DNA of 64,000 nucleotides, taken from contig NZ_JNBQ01000012.1 in the NCBI RefSeq assembly GCF_001019615.1, forward strand, positions 1-64,000, read 5' to 3'. Within the stretch, counting starts at the first letter, position 1. Each line of letters starts with the position of its first letter. The DNA is from Cellulosimicrobium funkei (GTDB taxonomy: Bacteria > Actinomycetota > Actinomycetes > Actinomycetales > Cellulomonadaceae). Of this stretch, positions 16,402 through 23,914 are shown piece by piece. Under the pieces are notes generated by a model. That model was given only the letters and a program-made list of their open reading frames with translations, was not told the DNA's origin and did not search any database. A program made the position numbers and the translations under genes.

Positions 16402-16493
16402 ACTACTTGTTGTCTGGCTCAGGTCCCGTACTCTCTGACTCCATCCATCAACATCTCTCACTCCAGAAGTAGAACAAGTAGTAGAAGTAGAAC
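16402..16493. repeat. Short direct and inverted repeats beside the replication gene (origin candidate)
   Basis: AGAAGTAGAAC occurs at 16465-16475 and again at 16483-16493. CAAGTAGT lies between them at 16475-16482, and its inverse ACTACTTG at 16402-16409. The 174-base gap downstream of the ATPase gene is AT-richer than its surroundings and holds no convincing gene. Iteron-like repeats next to a replication protein suggest an origin, but a terminator or regulatory RNA is possible. Confidence 0.35.
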
Positions 16494-16545
16494 AGAGTGC
16501 TGGAATCACAGGGTTTCGAGCCGGTCTACTTGTGCGCCTCCGGTA

Positions 16546-18081
16546 CTACATCGACCACTTCTGGATTGCTGGAGCGCCCACAGGGGCCAGCCGGTACCAC
16601 GCTCCGCCCTTGGTGCCCACGTTCCGGAGCTCGTAGTTGTAGTACCGGCGCGTGATTCGAGCTAGCTTCCGGCCGGCTGCCATCTTCGAGCCCTTGGGTG
16701 TATCGCGCAGCCACTCGTGGAGGAACCGGCCCTCAGGCGTGTTCAGCGCGTCTACCTGGTCCACGCGCTCCCAGAGGTCCTTCGCCTGCCACGTCTCCTC
16801 CGTGCCCATTACCTTCGCGATGCGCGCCACCACATCGGCGTCGTCCTCGTCTTCGGTGTAGACGCTTCCTGCGGTCTCCTCGTGTGCCTCGTAGAAGCCC
16901 TTCACCCCTGCCGCTTCGAGGATGCCGGAGACTGTGCGTGACCACGTCTCGTAGCCGGACTTCACGACGGAACCCTGTGTGCACCCCTGCTGTACCCAGT
17001 AGGCGATCAGGAGCACGAGGTCCATGCGCAGGTCGTCGGCCATCATCCGGGCTCGGTCTACGACCCCGCCCGACCACGCCGTACGTGTTGGACTCTCGAG
17101 GTCGAGCGGGATGAGGATTAGGCGGCGGAGCATGTCCGGGCTAGCGGACGCGCCGTTCATCGTGAAGAGCCACGTGACGTTGTTCTTGAGCCTGATCTTC
17201 TCGGAGCGCCCGAGCACACGACCGGTGAACGATCGGCTCGTGAGCACCGATTCGAGGGATGGGGAGTTGAGGTCGTGCTTGATGTTGTCGAACAGGACCA
17301 CGCCCGCGTCACCGTCTCGGAGGGTCGCCGTGATGCGCTTCTCGATCTCCGCCTCGCCGGGAAGCGCCTGCGCGTCCGGCTTTGCGCCGGAGCCCATCGT
17401 GCCGATGACCTCTGCGAGAGCCGTCTTGCCGGAGCCCTGGCGGTTCGCCATGACGAGACCTCCGGGGATCGTCGCGGTAGGGATCGCGCTCACGATCAGC
17501 GGTGTTAGAGCGAGCGCGAGGCAGTCTGCGCGGGACGACTCGTGCTTGAGCGCGAACTCGTCGAACCACTCCATGAGCCGTCCGGCCGCCACCCGGACTT
17601 CCTTCTGCTCGATCGGCCGATCACGCCAGGCCGGTGTCACGGGTGCCTTGCGGGTCACGAACGTCTCCGAGTCCGGGTCGTATCCCTGCTCCCACGCCAG
17701 CGTCCACATCGGACGAACGATCGGAGCCGGTGCCATGCGCGTCACACGCGGCACCCCGGGGTGAGCCTCTGCGCCGATGTACGCGCGAAGGAGCGTCTGA
17801 GGGATCGCCGTCTCGGGTCGCGTCTGCCACGAGGTCGAGTTGTCGGCGTTCTTCTTGAGGGTCTTCTTCGACGGTACGACCCAGTTCATGAGGAACGAGT
17901 TCAGACGCTCCTCGCGGAAGGGGTGGTAGACGAACTCCCCGTGCTTGTCCACGACGCGCCCTAGGCTGCCGTCCGGAAGTTCGAGGAGGTCGTGCTTTCG
18001 GTTGCACGTCTCGACCGCCTTGTGCAGCATCTCTTCCTGCTGGTTGAGGGAGAGGTCCAGATCGATTGCGTATCCAGTCAC
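16546..18081 (-). CDS. Phage replication protein, AAA+ / helicase-type ATPase
   Basis: 511 residues, GTG start with aagga upstream. The central ATPase has Walker A NRQGSGKTA (about 213-221), Walker B VVLFDNI (about 261-267) and a sensor-like TWLFTMNGASASPDMLRRLILIPLD (about 304-328). The last is the usual helicase sensor plus arginine-finger arrangement seen in phage/plasmid D5-like and DnaB/MCM-like replication ATPases. The N-terminal 150 residues carry no recognisable primase motif. The C-terminal 120 residues resemble a winged-helix or DNA-binding tail. It is the only replication gene in the prophage and the largest of the early operon. Confidence 0.8.
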   Translation of the reverse strand: MTGYAIDLDLSLNQQEEMLHKAVETCNRKHDLLELPDGSLGRVVDKHGEFVYHPFREERLNSFLMNWVVPSKKTLKKNADNSTSWQTRPETAIPQTLLRAYIGAEAHPGVPRVTRMAPAPIVRPMWTLAWEQGYDPDSETFVTRKAPVTPAWRDRPIEQKEVRVAAGRLMEWFDEFALKHESSRADCLALALTPLIVSAIPTATIPGGLVMANRQGSGKTALAEVIGTMGSGAKPDAQALPGEAEIEKRITATLRDGDAGVVLFDNIKHDLNSPSLESVLTSRSFTGRVLGRSEKIRLKNNVTWLFTMNGASASPDMLRRLILIPLDLESPTRTAWSGGVVDRARMMADDLRMDLVLLIAYWVQQGCTQGSVVKSGYETWSRTVSGILEAAGVKGFYEAHEETAGSVYTEDEDDADVVARIAKVMGTEETWQAKDLWERVDQVDALNTPEGRFLHEWLRDTPKGSKMAAGRKLARITRRYYNYELRNVGTKGGAWYRLAPVGAPAIQKWSM

Positions 18082-18251
18082 CTGATAGAATCCTTACTAG
18101 TAGTTGACGCAGCCACGTCTACTTCTTCGAACGGCTCGCCCACAAGGCGGGCCGTTCGTCTTGTCTCCCATGCCTGCCGCGCGACGAATCCCCAGAGCGC
18201 GCCTGCCGCGAGCCACAGCAGGCACGTGACGACGATGAACGCCGTGATCAC
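18078..18251 (-). CDS. Small single-span phage membrane protein
   Basis: 57 residues from GTG 18251, beginning MITAFIVVTCLLWLAAGALWG. It has one N-terminal membrane span, then a basic and acidic tail. GTGA overlaps at both ends (with 18248 upstream and the ATPase gene downstream). Unknown function; it could tether replication to the membrane, but this is speculation. Confidence 0.65.
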   Translation of the reverse strand: MITAFIVVTCLLWLAAGALWGFVARQAWETRRTARLVGEPFEEVDVAASTTSKDSIR

Positions 18252-18409
18252 GCGACTGCCCAAACCAGCGTGCCGAGCAGGAGCACTCCCGCGATCACCC
18301 CGAGGAGGACGATCACGACCGTCCGCTGACGCTCGGCCTTCGGCGCCACGACGCCCTTCTCCTCAAGTGCGCGGCGTACTGCGTCGAGGTCGACCTTCTC
18401 GCCGCTCAT
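18248..18409 (-). CDS. Small phage protein with C-terminal membrane span
   Basis: 53 residues, starting MSGEKVDLDAVRRALEEKGV. A charged N-terminal helix is followed by one C-terminal span (about 31-52, VVIVLLGVIAGVLLLGTLVW). ATG 18409 overlaps the stop upstream, and its own stop overlaps the next GTG. The pair of consecutive tiny membrane proteins suggests a complex. Confidence 0.65.
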   Translation of the reverse strand: MSGEKVDLDAVRRALEEKGVVAPKAERQRTVVIVLLGVIAGVLLLGTLVWAVA

Positions 18410-18591
18410 CGGGCGTCCTCGGGGTGCTCGTTGAGGTACAGCTCGTACTCAGCGCGTAGGGCGGAGAGTTCTTGCTCCTTCGTGCGGCGCTCACGGGCGT
18501 GACGTTCCGCCATCTGCTTCAAGCCCTTTTCGCGGAGTCGGATGCGCATCCGGTACGTCAGGCTGTCGGGCTGGTTGTAGTGCTTTCCCAC
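18406..18591 (-). CDS. First gene of the leftward early operon, small charged helical protein
   Basis: 61 residues, GTG start with gggag five bases upstream, beginning MGKHYNQPDSLTYRMRIRLR. It is strongly basic and then acidic (RERRTKEQELSALRAEYELYL) and mostly helical. No HTH is obvious. It begins a chain of overlapping genes that runs to the terminase. The promoter should lie in 18592-18700. Confidence 0.7.
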   Translation of the reverse strand: MGKHYNQPDSLTYRMRIRLREKGLKQMAERHARERRTKEQELSALRAEYELYLNEHPEDAR

Positions 18592-18690
18592 TTCTACTCC
18601 CTGTGTCCAATTCGCCGCTTTGGCGATGGATTAACCGTAAGCGGCAGGAAGCGGCTACTTGCATCGCGGAATGCGCGCGCCATCTGCTTT

Positions 18691-18708
18691 CCGTTGCAGT
18701 TGCAACGG
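18691..18708. promoter_or_regulatory. Perfect 8-bp palindrome upstream of the early operon (operator candidate)
   Basis: CCGTTGCAGTTGCAACGG: arms CCGTTGCA and TGCAACGG with a 2-base spacer. It lies about 100 bases upstream of the first early gene, in a non-coding 193-base gap that also has AT-rich patches. The symmetry is what a dimeric repressor would need, though the regulator was not identified. Confidence 0.5.
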
Positions 18709-18784
18709 TCTGGGCATCACACAGGTTCATCGAAGTTCACCAGGAACCGACCGAGGACGGCCCCGGAGGGCCGCCCTCGGCGCG

Positions 18785-19087
18785 CTACTCGGATGTCGTG
18801 TACCTCTCGGCAAGTTCCCTGTAGAACTTCTCCTTGCTGGTGATGTCCGGGGTGGTTTGCGGAATCGTGACGGCGACCGGCGCGATTCCGCCGGTTACGA
18901 GAGCGGGCGTCGTGTTCGAGCCGACCTCGAGGGTCGTACTCGATGCCTTCAAGGCATCACGGGCCTCGACCCACTCGTCGTGCGCCTTGTTCAGCTTCGC
19001 GATGCGCCGCTTGAGGCGACGGTCCGCCTTCACGAACCGTCGCAGGATCTTGTCCACGCTCGGCGGGGTGTTCTCGGTGTCGGTCAC
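18785..19087 (-). CDS. Coiled-coil phage protein next to the integrase
   Basis: 100 residues from GTG 19087, with aggaga six bases upstream. The N-terminus MTDTENTPPSVDKILRR leads to a basic helical stretch (FVKADRRLKRRIAKLNKAHDEWVEARDAL, about 18-46). A Thr/Pro/Val linker and a final helix follow. It lies downstream of the integrase on the same strand. Small basic proteins at this position include excision (directionality) factors, so it is one candidate, but there is no motif to prove it. Confidence 0.6.
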   Translation of the reverse strand: MTDTENTPPSVDKILRRFVKADRRLKRRIAKLNKAHDEWVEARDALKASSTTLEVGSNTTPALVTGGIAPVAVTIPQTTPDITSKEKFYRELAERYTTSE

Positions 19088-19287
19088 TCGATCTCCTGGT
19101 GTCGTGCCGAGGGCTCTTCCCTCGTGCTCGACAACCATGCCCCCGAGAGCCTGGTCGCCCTCGGAGCCCCGCCGCAGGGATTCCCGGACAAACCAGGCGT
19201 CCGTGCAGGTCAGAGTCGCGTTTCCGCAGGTAGTGCACGCCGCCGAACACGGTGTAGGAAGGTGAAGACGACCGCGATCATCTTCGT

Positions 19288-20760
19288 CTAGACGACGTTC
19301 TCCACCCGGACCGGTGCGAGCGCAACCTCACCGAGCGTGATCTCGAGCCCGGACTCCCTGGGCTCGTCCGTCGAGTCCCAGACCGCCTCGACCTCTGCCG
19401 CCCGCCTGAAGACGACGGTCTCGGGCCGGAACTTCTGGTTCGGCCGGATCGGCAGGAGCGTGATCCGGTCCCAGACGGACCGCAGGACGTCCTGCCGACG
19501 CATCAGGGGCAACTCGTTGAAGCGGCGGATCGCCTCCGCGCGCGCCTCCGCGTCCTCCCACGTGAAGTGCCAGAGCCCGTCCAGGAGGTCGGAGCGCGTC
19601 CGCTCGTGGATCTGGGCGTCGATCGCGTCGACGCGCTCCTGGAGGCCGCTGGATGCCACGATCAGCTGCGAGAGCGTGATCTGTCCCTTGCCGTGTGCGT
19701 CGGCAAGTTCGTCCAGTTCGACACCGAGGCGGATGCGCTCGCCGCGGAGTTCCCTCATTTGTTCGGGGTCGCTCTGCCGGACGATCGACTCACCGGCGCC
19801 GTGCGCGAGAGTCCAGAGCGTCGCGAGGACTACGTGCTCCTCGATGTCCGCCGCCTTGCGCGTGCAGTGGTGCTTCTCGCGGCAGCGGTACGCCCGGTTG
19901 CCGTGCGAATTCACCGAGACGACCGTCGCGCCGTTGTCGCAGATGCCGCACCACGCGAGCGTCGAGAGGAGGTAGGTAAGGCGCCGTGGACCGCCGTGGG
20001 TGCGACCGGGGGAGTTGAGCACTGCGACCGCGTCGCGCCAGGTGTCCTCCGAGACGAGGGGAGTCCAGTTGCCGGGTCCGACCTCTTCGCCGTTGTGCGT
20101 CCGGATGCCCGCGTTCCGCGCGGCGCAGAGGATCTGTCTCAGGTGAGACGGACCCTTGCCGATGTCGCGCGCGATGTCCTTGAGCGTGTCTCCGTGCAGG
20201 ACCCGGTCGTACGCGTCTCGGATCAACGCGGCCTCGCTCTCGCGGAGTGTCCCGTCGCGCTCGTATCCGTAAGGTCGGTTGCTCCACCAGGGCTTCCCCT
20301 CGGCGGCGTGCTGGGTGAAGAAGCGTCGCATCCTCTCCTTGGCGATCTCGGACTCGCTCGTGGCGACTTCGCCGAGGATGCCCGCGACGAGTCGTCCCTG
20401 CGCGGTGGACATGTCCACGTCGGTGCCCTTGATGAGCGAGACCCGGAGCTCACGCTCCTGGCCGAGTTCCATGAGCCGGTACTGGTCCTTGCGGTTGCGC
20501 AGTAGGCGGTCCCACCTGTCCGCGACGACTACCTGGACGCGTCGCTCGTCTACGAGACGGAGTAGTCGCTCGAAGCCTGGGCGCGGCTGCCCCTTGGTCG
20601 CGCTCGTGTCGTTGTCCTCTACGACCTCGACGACCGTCCAGCCCTTGATCTCGGCCATCTTCTCGGCGTCCTGGCGTTGACGCTTGACGGCCTTCCTCCC
20701 GTCCTTGTCGTCGTCTGCCAGGTCGTCCTTGCTGATCCGTACGTACACCACCGCGTCCAC
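19288..20760 (-). CDS. int: Large serine integrase (site-specific recombinase)
   Basis: 490 residues from GTG 20760, preceded by gagaggagg; the frame upstream of this is only an accidental extension. The N-terminal resolvase domain has catalytic Ser10 in VYVRISKDD and the conserved DRWDRLLRN. The recombinase domain (about 160-270) includes NRPYGYERDG. A zinc ribbon binds through C271, C274, C293 and C299 (CGIC...CREKHHC). A coiled-coil region (about 335-400) follows. This enzyme type cuts attP and attB with a 2-base overlap, and needs a phage directionality factor to excise. The gene reads away from attR, which lies 45-80 bases upstream of its start. Confidence 0.96.
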   Translation of the reverse strand: MDAVVYVRISKDDLADDDKDGRKAVKRQRQDAEKMAEIKGWTVVEVVEDNDTSATKGQPRPGFERLLRLVDERRVQVVVADRWDRLLRNRKDQYRLMELGQERELRVSLIKGTDVDMSTAQGRLVAGILGEVATSESEIAKERMRRFFTQHAAEGKPWWSNRPYGYERDGTLRESEAALIRDAYDRVLHGDTLKDIARDIGKGPSHLRQILCAARNAGIRTHNGEEVGPGNWTPLVSEDTWRDAVAVLNSPGRTHGGPRRLTYLLSTLAWCGICDNGATVVSVNSHGNRAYRCREKHHCTRKAADIEEHVVLATLWTLAHGAGESIVRQSDPEQMRELRGERIRLGVELDELADAHGKGQITLSQLIVASSGLQERVDAIDAQIHERTRSDLLDGLWHFTWEDAEARAEAIRRFNELPLMRRQDVLRSVWDRITLLPIRPNQKFRPETVVFRRAAEVEAVWDSTDEPRESGLEITLGEVALAPVRVENVV

Positions 20761-20804
20761 CGGTGGACCTCCTCTCCGGGCGCTCGGGCGCCCCTGGCGC
20801 CACC

Positions 20805-20862
20805 GTATACGGATGAGGTGGTTCAAGACACCAGACCTCGCTCACGCACGTCACCGCCGTGT
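20805..20862. other. attR: right prophage-comEC junction
   Basis: The phage arm carries GTATAC (20805-20810) and GAGGTGGT (20815-20822), mirror images of the arm at 3352-3368. The shared TCG is at 20838-20840. Host comEC resumes immediately with LTHVTAVSGGHF in the same frame as the left part. Sequence between the arm and the core is about the same length on both sides (15 and 16 bases), as expected for an attP of about 70 bp. Confidence 0.8.
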
Positions 20863-22709
20863 CCGGCGGGCACTTCGCGATCGTCGTGGCCTGCGTGGCC
20901 GGGCTGTGCGTCCTGGTCCGCGCGCCCCGCTGGGCGCGCGTCGTGATCACCGGCGCGGCCATGGCGGGCTTCGTCGTGCTCGTCCACCCGGAGCCCAGCG
21001 TGCTGCGGGCGGCCGCGATGGGCGCCGTCGGCGTGGTCGGCATCGCGCTCGGCAGGCCGTCGCGCGCCGTGGCTGCCCTCGCGGCCGGCGTCGTCGTGCT
21101 GCTCGTCCTCGACCCCGGGCTCGCCCGCTCGTACGGCTTCGTGCTCTCTGTCGCGGCGACGGCCGGGCTCGCGCTCCTCACGACGCCTCTCGCCCGCCGG
21201 ATGGCGCCGTGGTGCGGGCGGACCGTCGCGCACGTGGTCGCGGTGCCCGTCGCCGCGCAGGCCGCGTGCGCCCCGGTGCTCGTCCTGCTCGACCCGAGCG
21301 TGAGCACCTGGTCCGTCCCCGCCAACCTGCTCGCGGCCCCGGCACTCGGACCCGCGACCGTCCTGGGCGTCGTCGCCACCCTCGTCGCGCCGTGGTGGCC
21401 CGCCGCGGCGACGGCGCTCGGGTGGGCCGCTGGGATCTTCACGGGGTGGATCGCGGGCGTCGCAGAGGCGTTCGCGGGTCTCCCCGGCGCACGACTGCCC
21501 TGGCCGGGGGGCGTCGGAGGGCTGGTCCTGCTCGCGCTCGGGACCGTCGTGCTGATCGCCGTCGTGCTCCGCTCGCGCGCGCTGCGCGAGGCCGGGGAGC
21601 GACGTGCCGTGCGGCGAGCGTCGTCGCCGCCGCTGGGCGACCGCGTCGCCCGGGCGGTCCGGGCCACCCGGCGCCGGTGGTCCCGCGGCGGCCGAGGCGG
21701 GGCCTGGCCCGGCACGACGCCGAGGATGCCCCGCCGGTCCCCGGGGAAGGTCGTGGCTGGTGCGCTCGCCGTCGTGGGCCTGGTGGTGCTCGTCGTCGCG
21801 CTCGTGCGCCCGCTCGTCGTGACGGCCGGGCCGGTTCCGCAGGACTGGGCCGTGGTCGCGTGCGACGTCGGGCAGGGCGACGCCCTCGTGCTGCGCTCCG
21901 GGCCCCGGTCGGCGGTGGTCGTGGACGTGGGGCCAGCGGGAGCCGCGGCGGGCGACTGCCTCGACCGCCTCGGCATCTACCGGGTCGACCTGCTCGTCCT
22001 CAGCCATTTCCACGCCGACCACGTGGGCGGTCTCGACGCCGTGCTGCGCGGCCGGAAGGTCGAACGCGCCCTCGTGACCGCGACGGCTGGTCCTCCGGAG
22101 CAGGCCGAACGGACACTCGCCGCACTCACGGACGCGGGCGTCCCGATCCAGGTCGCACAGCCGGGCGCCACCGGCAGCGCGGGAGGCGCGGACGACATGG
22201 ACGGCCGTCAGGACGTCGGCGCGTCCGGAGGCCCCGGCGCCGGCGGCGTGCGGTGGGAGGTGCTCCAGGCCGGGGTGGGCGGCGGGCCGACGAGCGTCGC
22301 GCGCCCGAGCACGGCACCTACCGCCGCCGCGGAGTCCGACGGCGGTGCGAACGACGCGAGCGTGGTGCTCCTCCTGCACGTGGCGGGGATGGACGTCGTC
22401 GCGCTCGGCGACCTGGAGGACGCCGGCCAGGCGGCGCTCGCCCGGACCCTCGCGCAGCGCGGCTCCGGCCCGGTCGACGTCGTCAAGGTCGCGCACCACG
22501 GCTCGGCGACGCAGTCCGACCGCCTCGCCGAGCTGCTCGCCCCGACGGTCGCGCTCGTCAGCTCGGGGGAGAACACCTACGGGCACCCGACCGACCGGGC
22601 CCTCGACCTCTACCGGGGCGTCGGCGCGACGGTGCTGCGGACGGACACGTGCGGGACGTTCGCGCTCGTCGTGCGTGACGACGTCCTCGCCGCCGCGGGC
22701 TGCGGCTGA
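20841..22709 (+). CDS. comEC: ComEC DNA-uptake channel, C-terminal part (split by prophage)
   Basis: 622 codons that continue ComEC. The competence-domain signature LTHVTAVSGGHFAIVVA is followed by multiple membrane spans, including VVITGAAMAGFVVLVHPEPSVLRAAAMG. Then comes a metallo-beta-lactamase-like domain with LSHFHADHVGG, VKVAHHGSATQ and a SSGENTYGHPTDRAL ending. Without the prophage this joins codon for codon to 3335, giving a 900-residue protein of normal length for actinobacterial ComEC. There is no ribosome binding site at the fragment's start, so it should be silent while the prophage is present. Confidence 0.93.
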   Translation, partial: LTHVTAVSGGHFAIVVACVAGLCVLVRAPRWARVVITGAAMAGFVVLVHPEPSVLRAAAMGAVGVVGIALGRPSRAVAALAAGVVVLLVLDPGLARSYGFVLSVAATAGLALLTTPLARRMAPWCGRTVAHVVAVPVAAQAACAPVLVLLDPSVSTWSVPANLLAAPALGPATVLGVVATLVAPWWPAAATALGWAAGIFTGWIAGVAEAFAGLPGARLPWPGGVGGLVLLALGTVVLIAVVLRSRALREAGERRAVRRASSPPLGDRVARAVRATRRRWSRGGRGGAWPGTTPRMPRRSPGKVVAGALAVVGLVVLVVALVRPLVVTAGPVPQDWAVVACDVGQGDALVLRSGPRSAVVVDVGPAGAAAGDCLDRLGIYRVDLLVLSHFHADHVGGLDAVLRGRKVERALVTATAGPPEQAERTLAALTDAGVPIQVAQPGATGSAGGADDMDGRQDVGASGGPGAGGVRWEVLQAGVGGGPTSVARPSTAPTAAAESDGGANDASVVLLLHVAGMDVVALGDLEDAGQAALARTLAQRGSGPVDVVKVAHHGSATQSDRLAELLAPTVALVSSGENTYGHPTDRALDLYRGVGATVLRTDTCGTFALVVRDDVLAAAGCG

Positions 22710-22719
22710 CGCGGCCGGA

Positions 22720-22764
22720 GCGTCCCGGCCACGGGACGCATGCCGTCCGTACCGTGGCGGACGG
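22720..22764 (+). terminator. Twin hairpins after comEC
   Basis: GCGTCCC / GGGACGC (22720-22739) and CCGTCCG / CGGACGG (22743-22764) follow the comEC stop. Short GC-rich stems without a U-run are the usual actinobacterial style of terminator. Confidence 0.55.
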
Positions 22765-22813
22765 AGCCAGGGGAGCCAGCAAAGCCCGAGAAGCCAGGGG
22801 AACCAAGGGATCT

Positions 22814-22827
22814 AGGGCGTGTCTCCC
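22814..22827. repeat. Left inverted repeat of the IS
   Basis: AGGGCGTGTCTCCC, the mirror image of 24488-24501. The first two bases overlap the CTAG target duplication. Confidence 0.85.
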
Positions 22828-22862
22828 AACGGTGAGTACGGGCGCGCGGCAGAATCTCGGCG

Positions 22863-23771
22863 GTGAGTCGGTTCCAGGCCTTGACGGATGAGCAGTGGGA
22901 GCGGATCGAGCCGTTGCTGCCGTCGAATGCGGGCAAGGTCGGCCGTCCGTTCGGGGATCACCGCACGGTGGTTGAGGGCATCGCTTATCGGTATCGGACT
23001 GGGATCCCGTGGCGCGACCTGCCCCGTGAGGTGTTCGGGCCATGGCGGACGGTGTGGAAGCGGCACAAGAGGTTCGCCGAGGACGGCACCTGGACCGCAT
23101 CCTGTCCCAGCTGATGGCCGAGGCCGACTCCGCGGGCCAGGTCGACTGGACCGTGTCGGTGGACTCCACGATCAACCGCGCATACCAGCATCCGACGAAC
23201 ACGAGGCGCCCGGAGCAAGACACAGGGGGCGACGTCGAATCACAAGAACCGTGGGACCGAGGCGGTCAACAGTGAACCTGCTGGTCACGGCATCGGTCGG
23301 TCCTGCGGCGGGCTGACGAGCGAGATCCACCACGCCGTCGACGGGCGAGGCCGCCCGCTGGCGGTCGTCGTGACTCCGGGGCAGTCCCATGATGGACGAG
23401 CGTTGGAGCTCGTGCTCGCTGACATCTGGGTTCCACGACTTGGCGCGGGTCGACCGCGGACAACCCCCGATGCTGTGCTCGCAGACAAGGCGTACTCCTC
23501 ACGCGGGAGCCGGGCGATGCTGCGTGGGCGCGGGATCCGAGTCGTGATCCCCGAACCGTCCGACCAGCAGGCGAACCGGAAACGGCGAGGTGCGATGGGT
23601 GGTCGCCCGCCGAAGCTCGACCGGGAGACCTACAAGCGGCGCAACGTGGTCGAGCGGTCCTTCAACCTGCTCAAGCAGTGGCGCGGCCTGGCAACCCGAT
23701 ACGACAAGCACGCCATTGTCTACCGCGCCGGAGCCGTCCTGGCCGCAATCGTCGTCTGGCTTCGCAGCTAA
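22863..23771 (+). pseudogene. IS5-family transposase, frame-disrupted
   Basis: Start GTG 22863. The N-terminal domain RFQALTDEQWERIEPLLPS ... GIPWRDLPREVFGPWRTVWKRHKRFAEDGTW is in one frame. Continuation DRILSQLMAEADSAGQVDWTVSVDSTINRAYQH (DDE catalytic Asp in VDST) is in the -1 frame from about 23090. The remainder (GHGIGRSCGGLTSEIHH...GRPLAVVVTPGQSHD...DKAYSSRGSRAML...NVVERSFNLLKQWRGLATRYDKHA, with the second Asp in ADKAY and the final Glu in VERSFN) is back in the first frame from about 23240. A -1 shift is normal for some IS427 members, but no slippery A6G-type motif is visible. A second shift is not normal, so the enzyme is probably inactive. Confidence 0.8.
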
Positions 23772-23914
23772 GCGACTGGTTCTGCGAACCTACTTTGGCG
23801 TGCTGTCGTGCCCCAGCGCAGCCATCACGAGGCACGCGCCAGCATCACTCCCGACCAAAGACAGTGCAGCAGGCCTGCCTGAGTGGGCTTTGACACCTTC
23901 GATACGGTTCGGGG

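Larger units (their letters stand above)
3334..20839. mobile_element. Compact serine-integrase prophage inserted in comEC
   Basis: A block of about 17.5 kb whose ends fall inside one codon of comEC. It holds an integrase gene next to the right end and a complete siphovirus head and tail gene set on the minus strand. It also has a helicase/ATPase-type replication gene, and early genes shorter than 110 codons overlapping by ATGA/GTGA/TGATG. The base composition is visibly more AT-rich than the flanks. The size and the fused protease-capsid gene recall the very small (about 15 kb) siphophages of Arthrobacter and Rhodococcus, but those I recall lack an integrase. No gene product with a clear endolysin or repressor signature was found, so it may be a defective prophage, a satellite needing a helper, or a minimal temperate phage with unrecognised versions of these functions. 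Confidence 0.93.

Noticed and set aside
18472-18843. Rightward frame in the prophage early gap
   Set aside because: It overlaps two minus-strand genes with good start/stop coupling and has no ribosome binding site.
20761-20826. Upstream extension of the integrase (start at 20826)
   Set aside because: It would place attP arm sequence in the protein. GTG 20760 has an excellent Shine-Dalgarno and yields the normal VDAVVYVRIS start.
3334-20839. tRNA gene as attachment site
   Set aside because: Neither junction resembles a tRNA; both lie inside comEC coding sequence.
20823-22586. Leftward 587-codon frame across the comEC 3' part
   Set aside because: Low-complexity Arg/Pro/His translation opposite a gene with clear ComEC motifs, so an antisense artefact.
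22863-23771. Two independent transposase genes
   Set aside because: The pieces together make one IS5-family protein in the right order, so frame disruption is more likely than separate genes.
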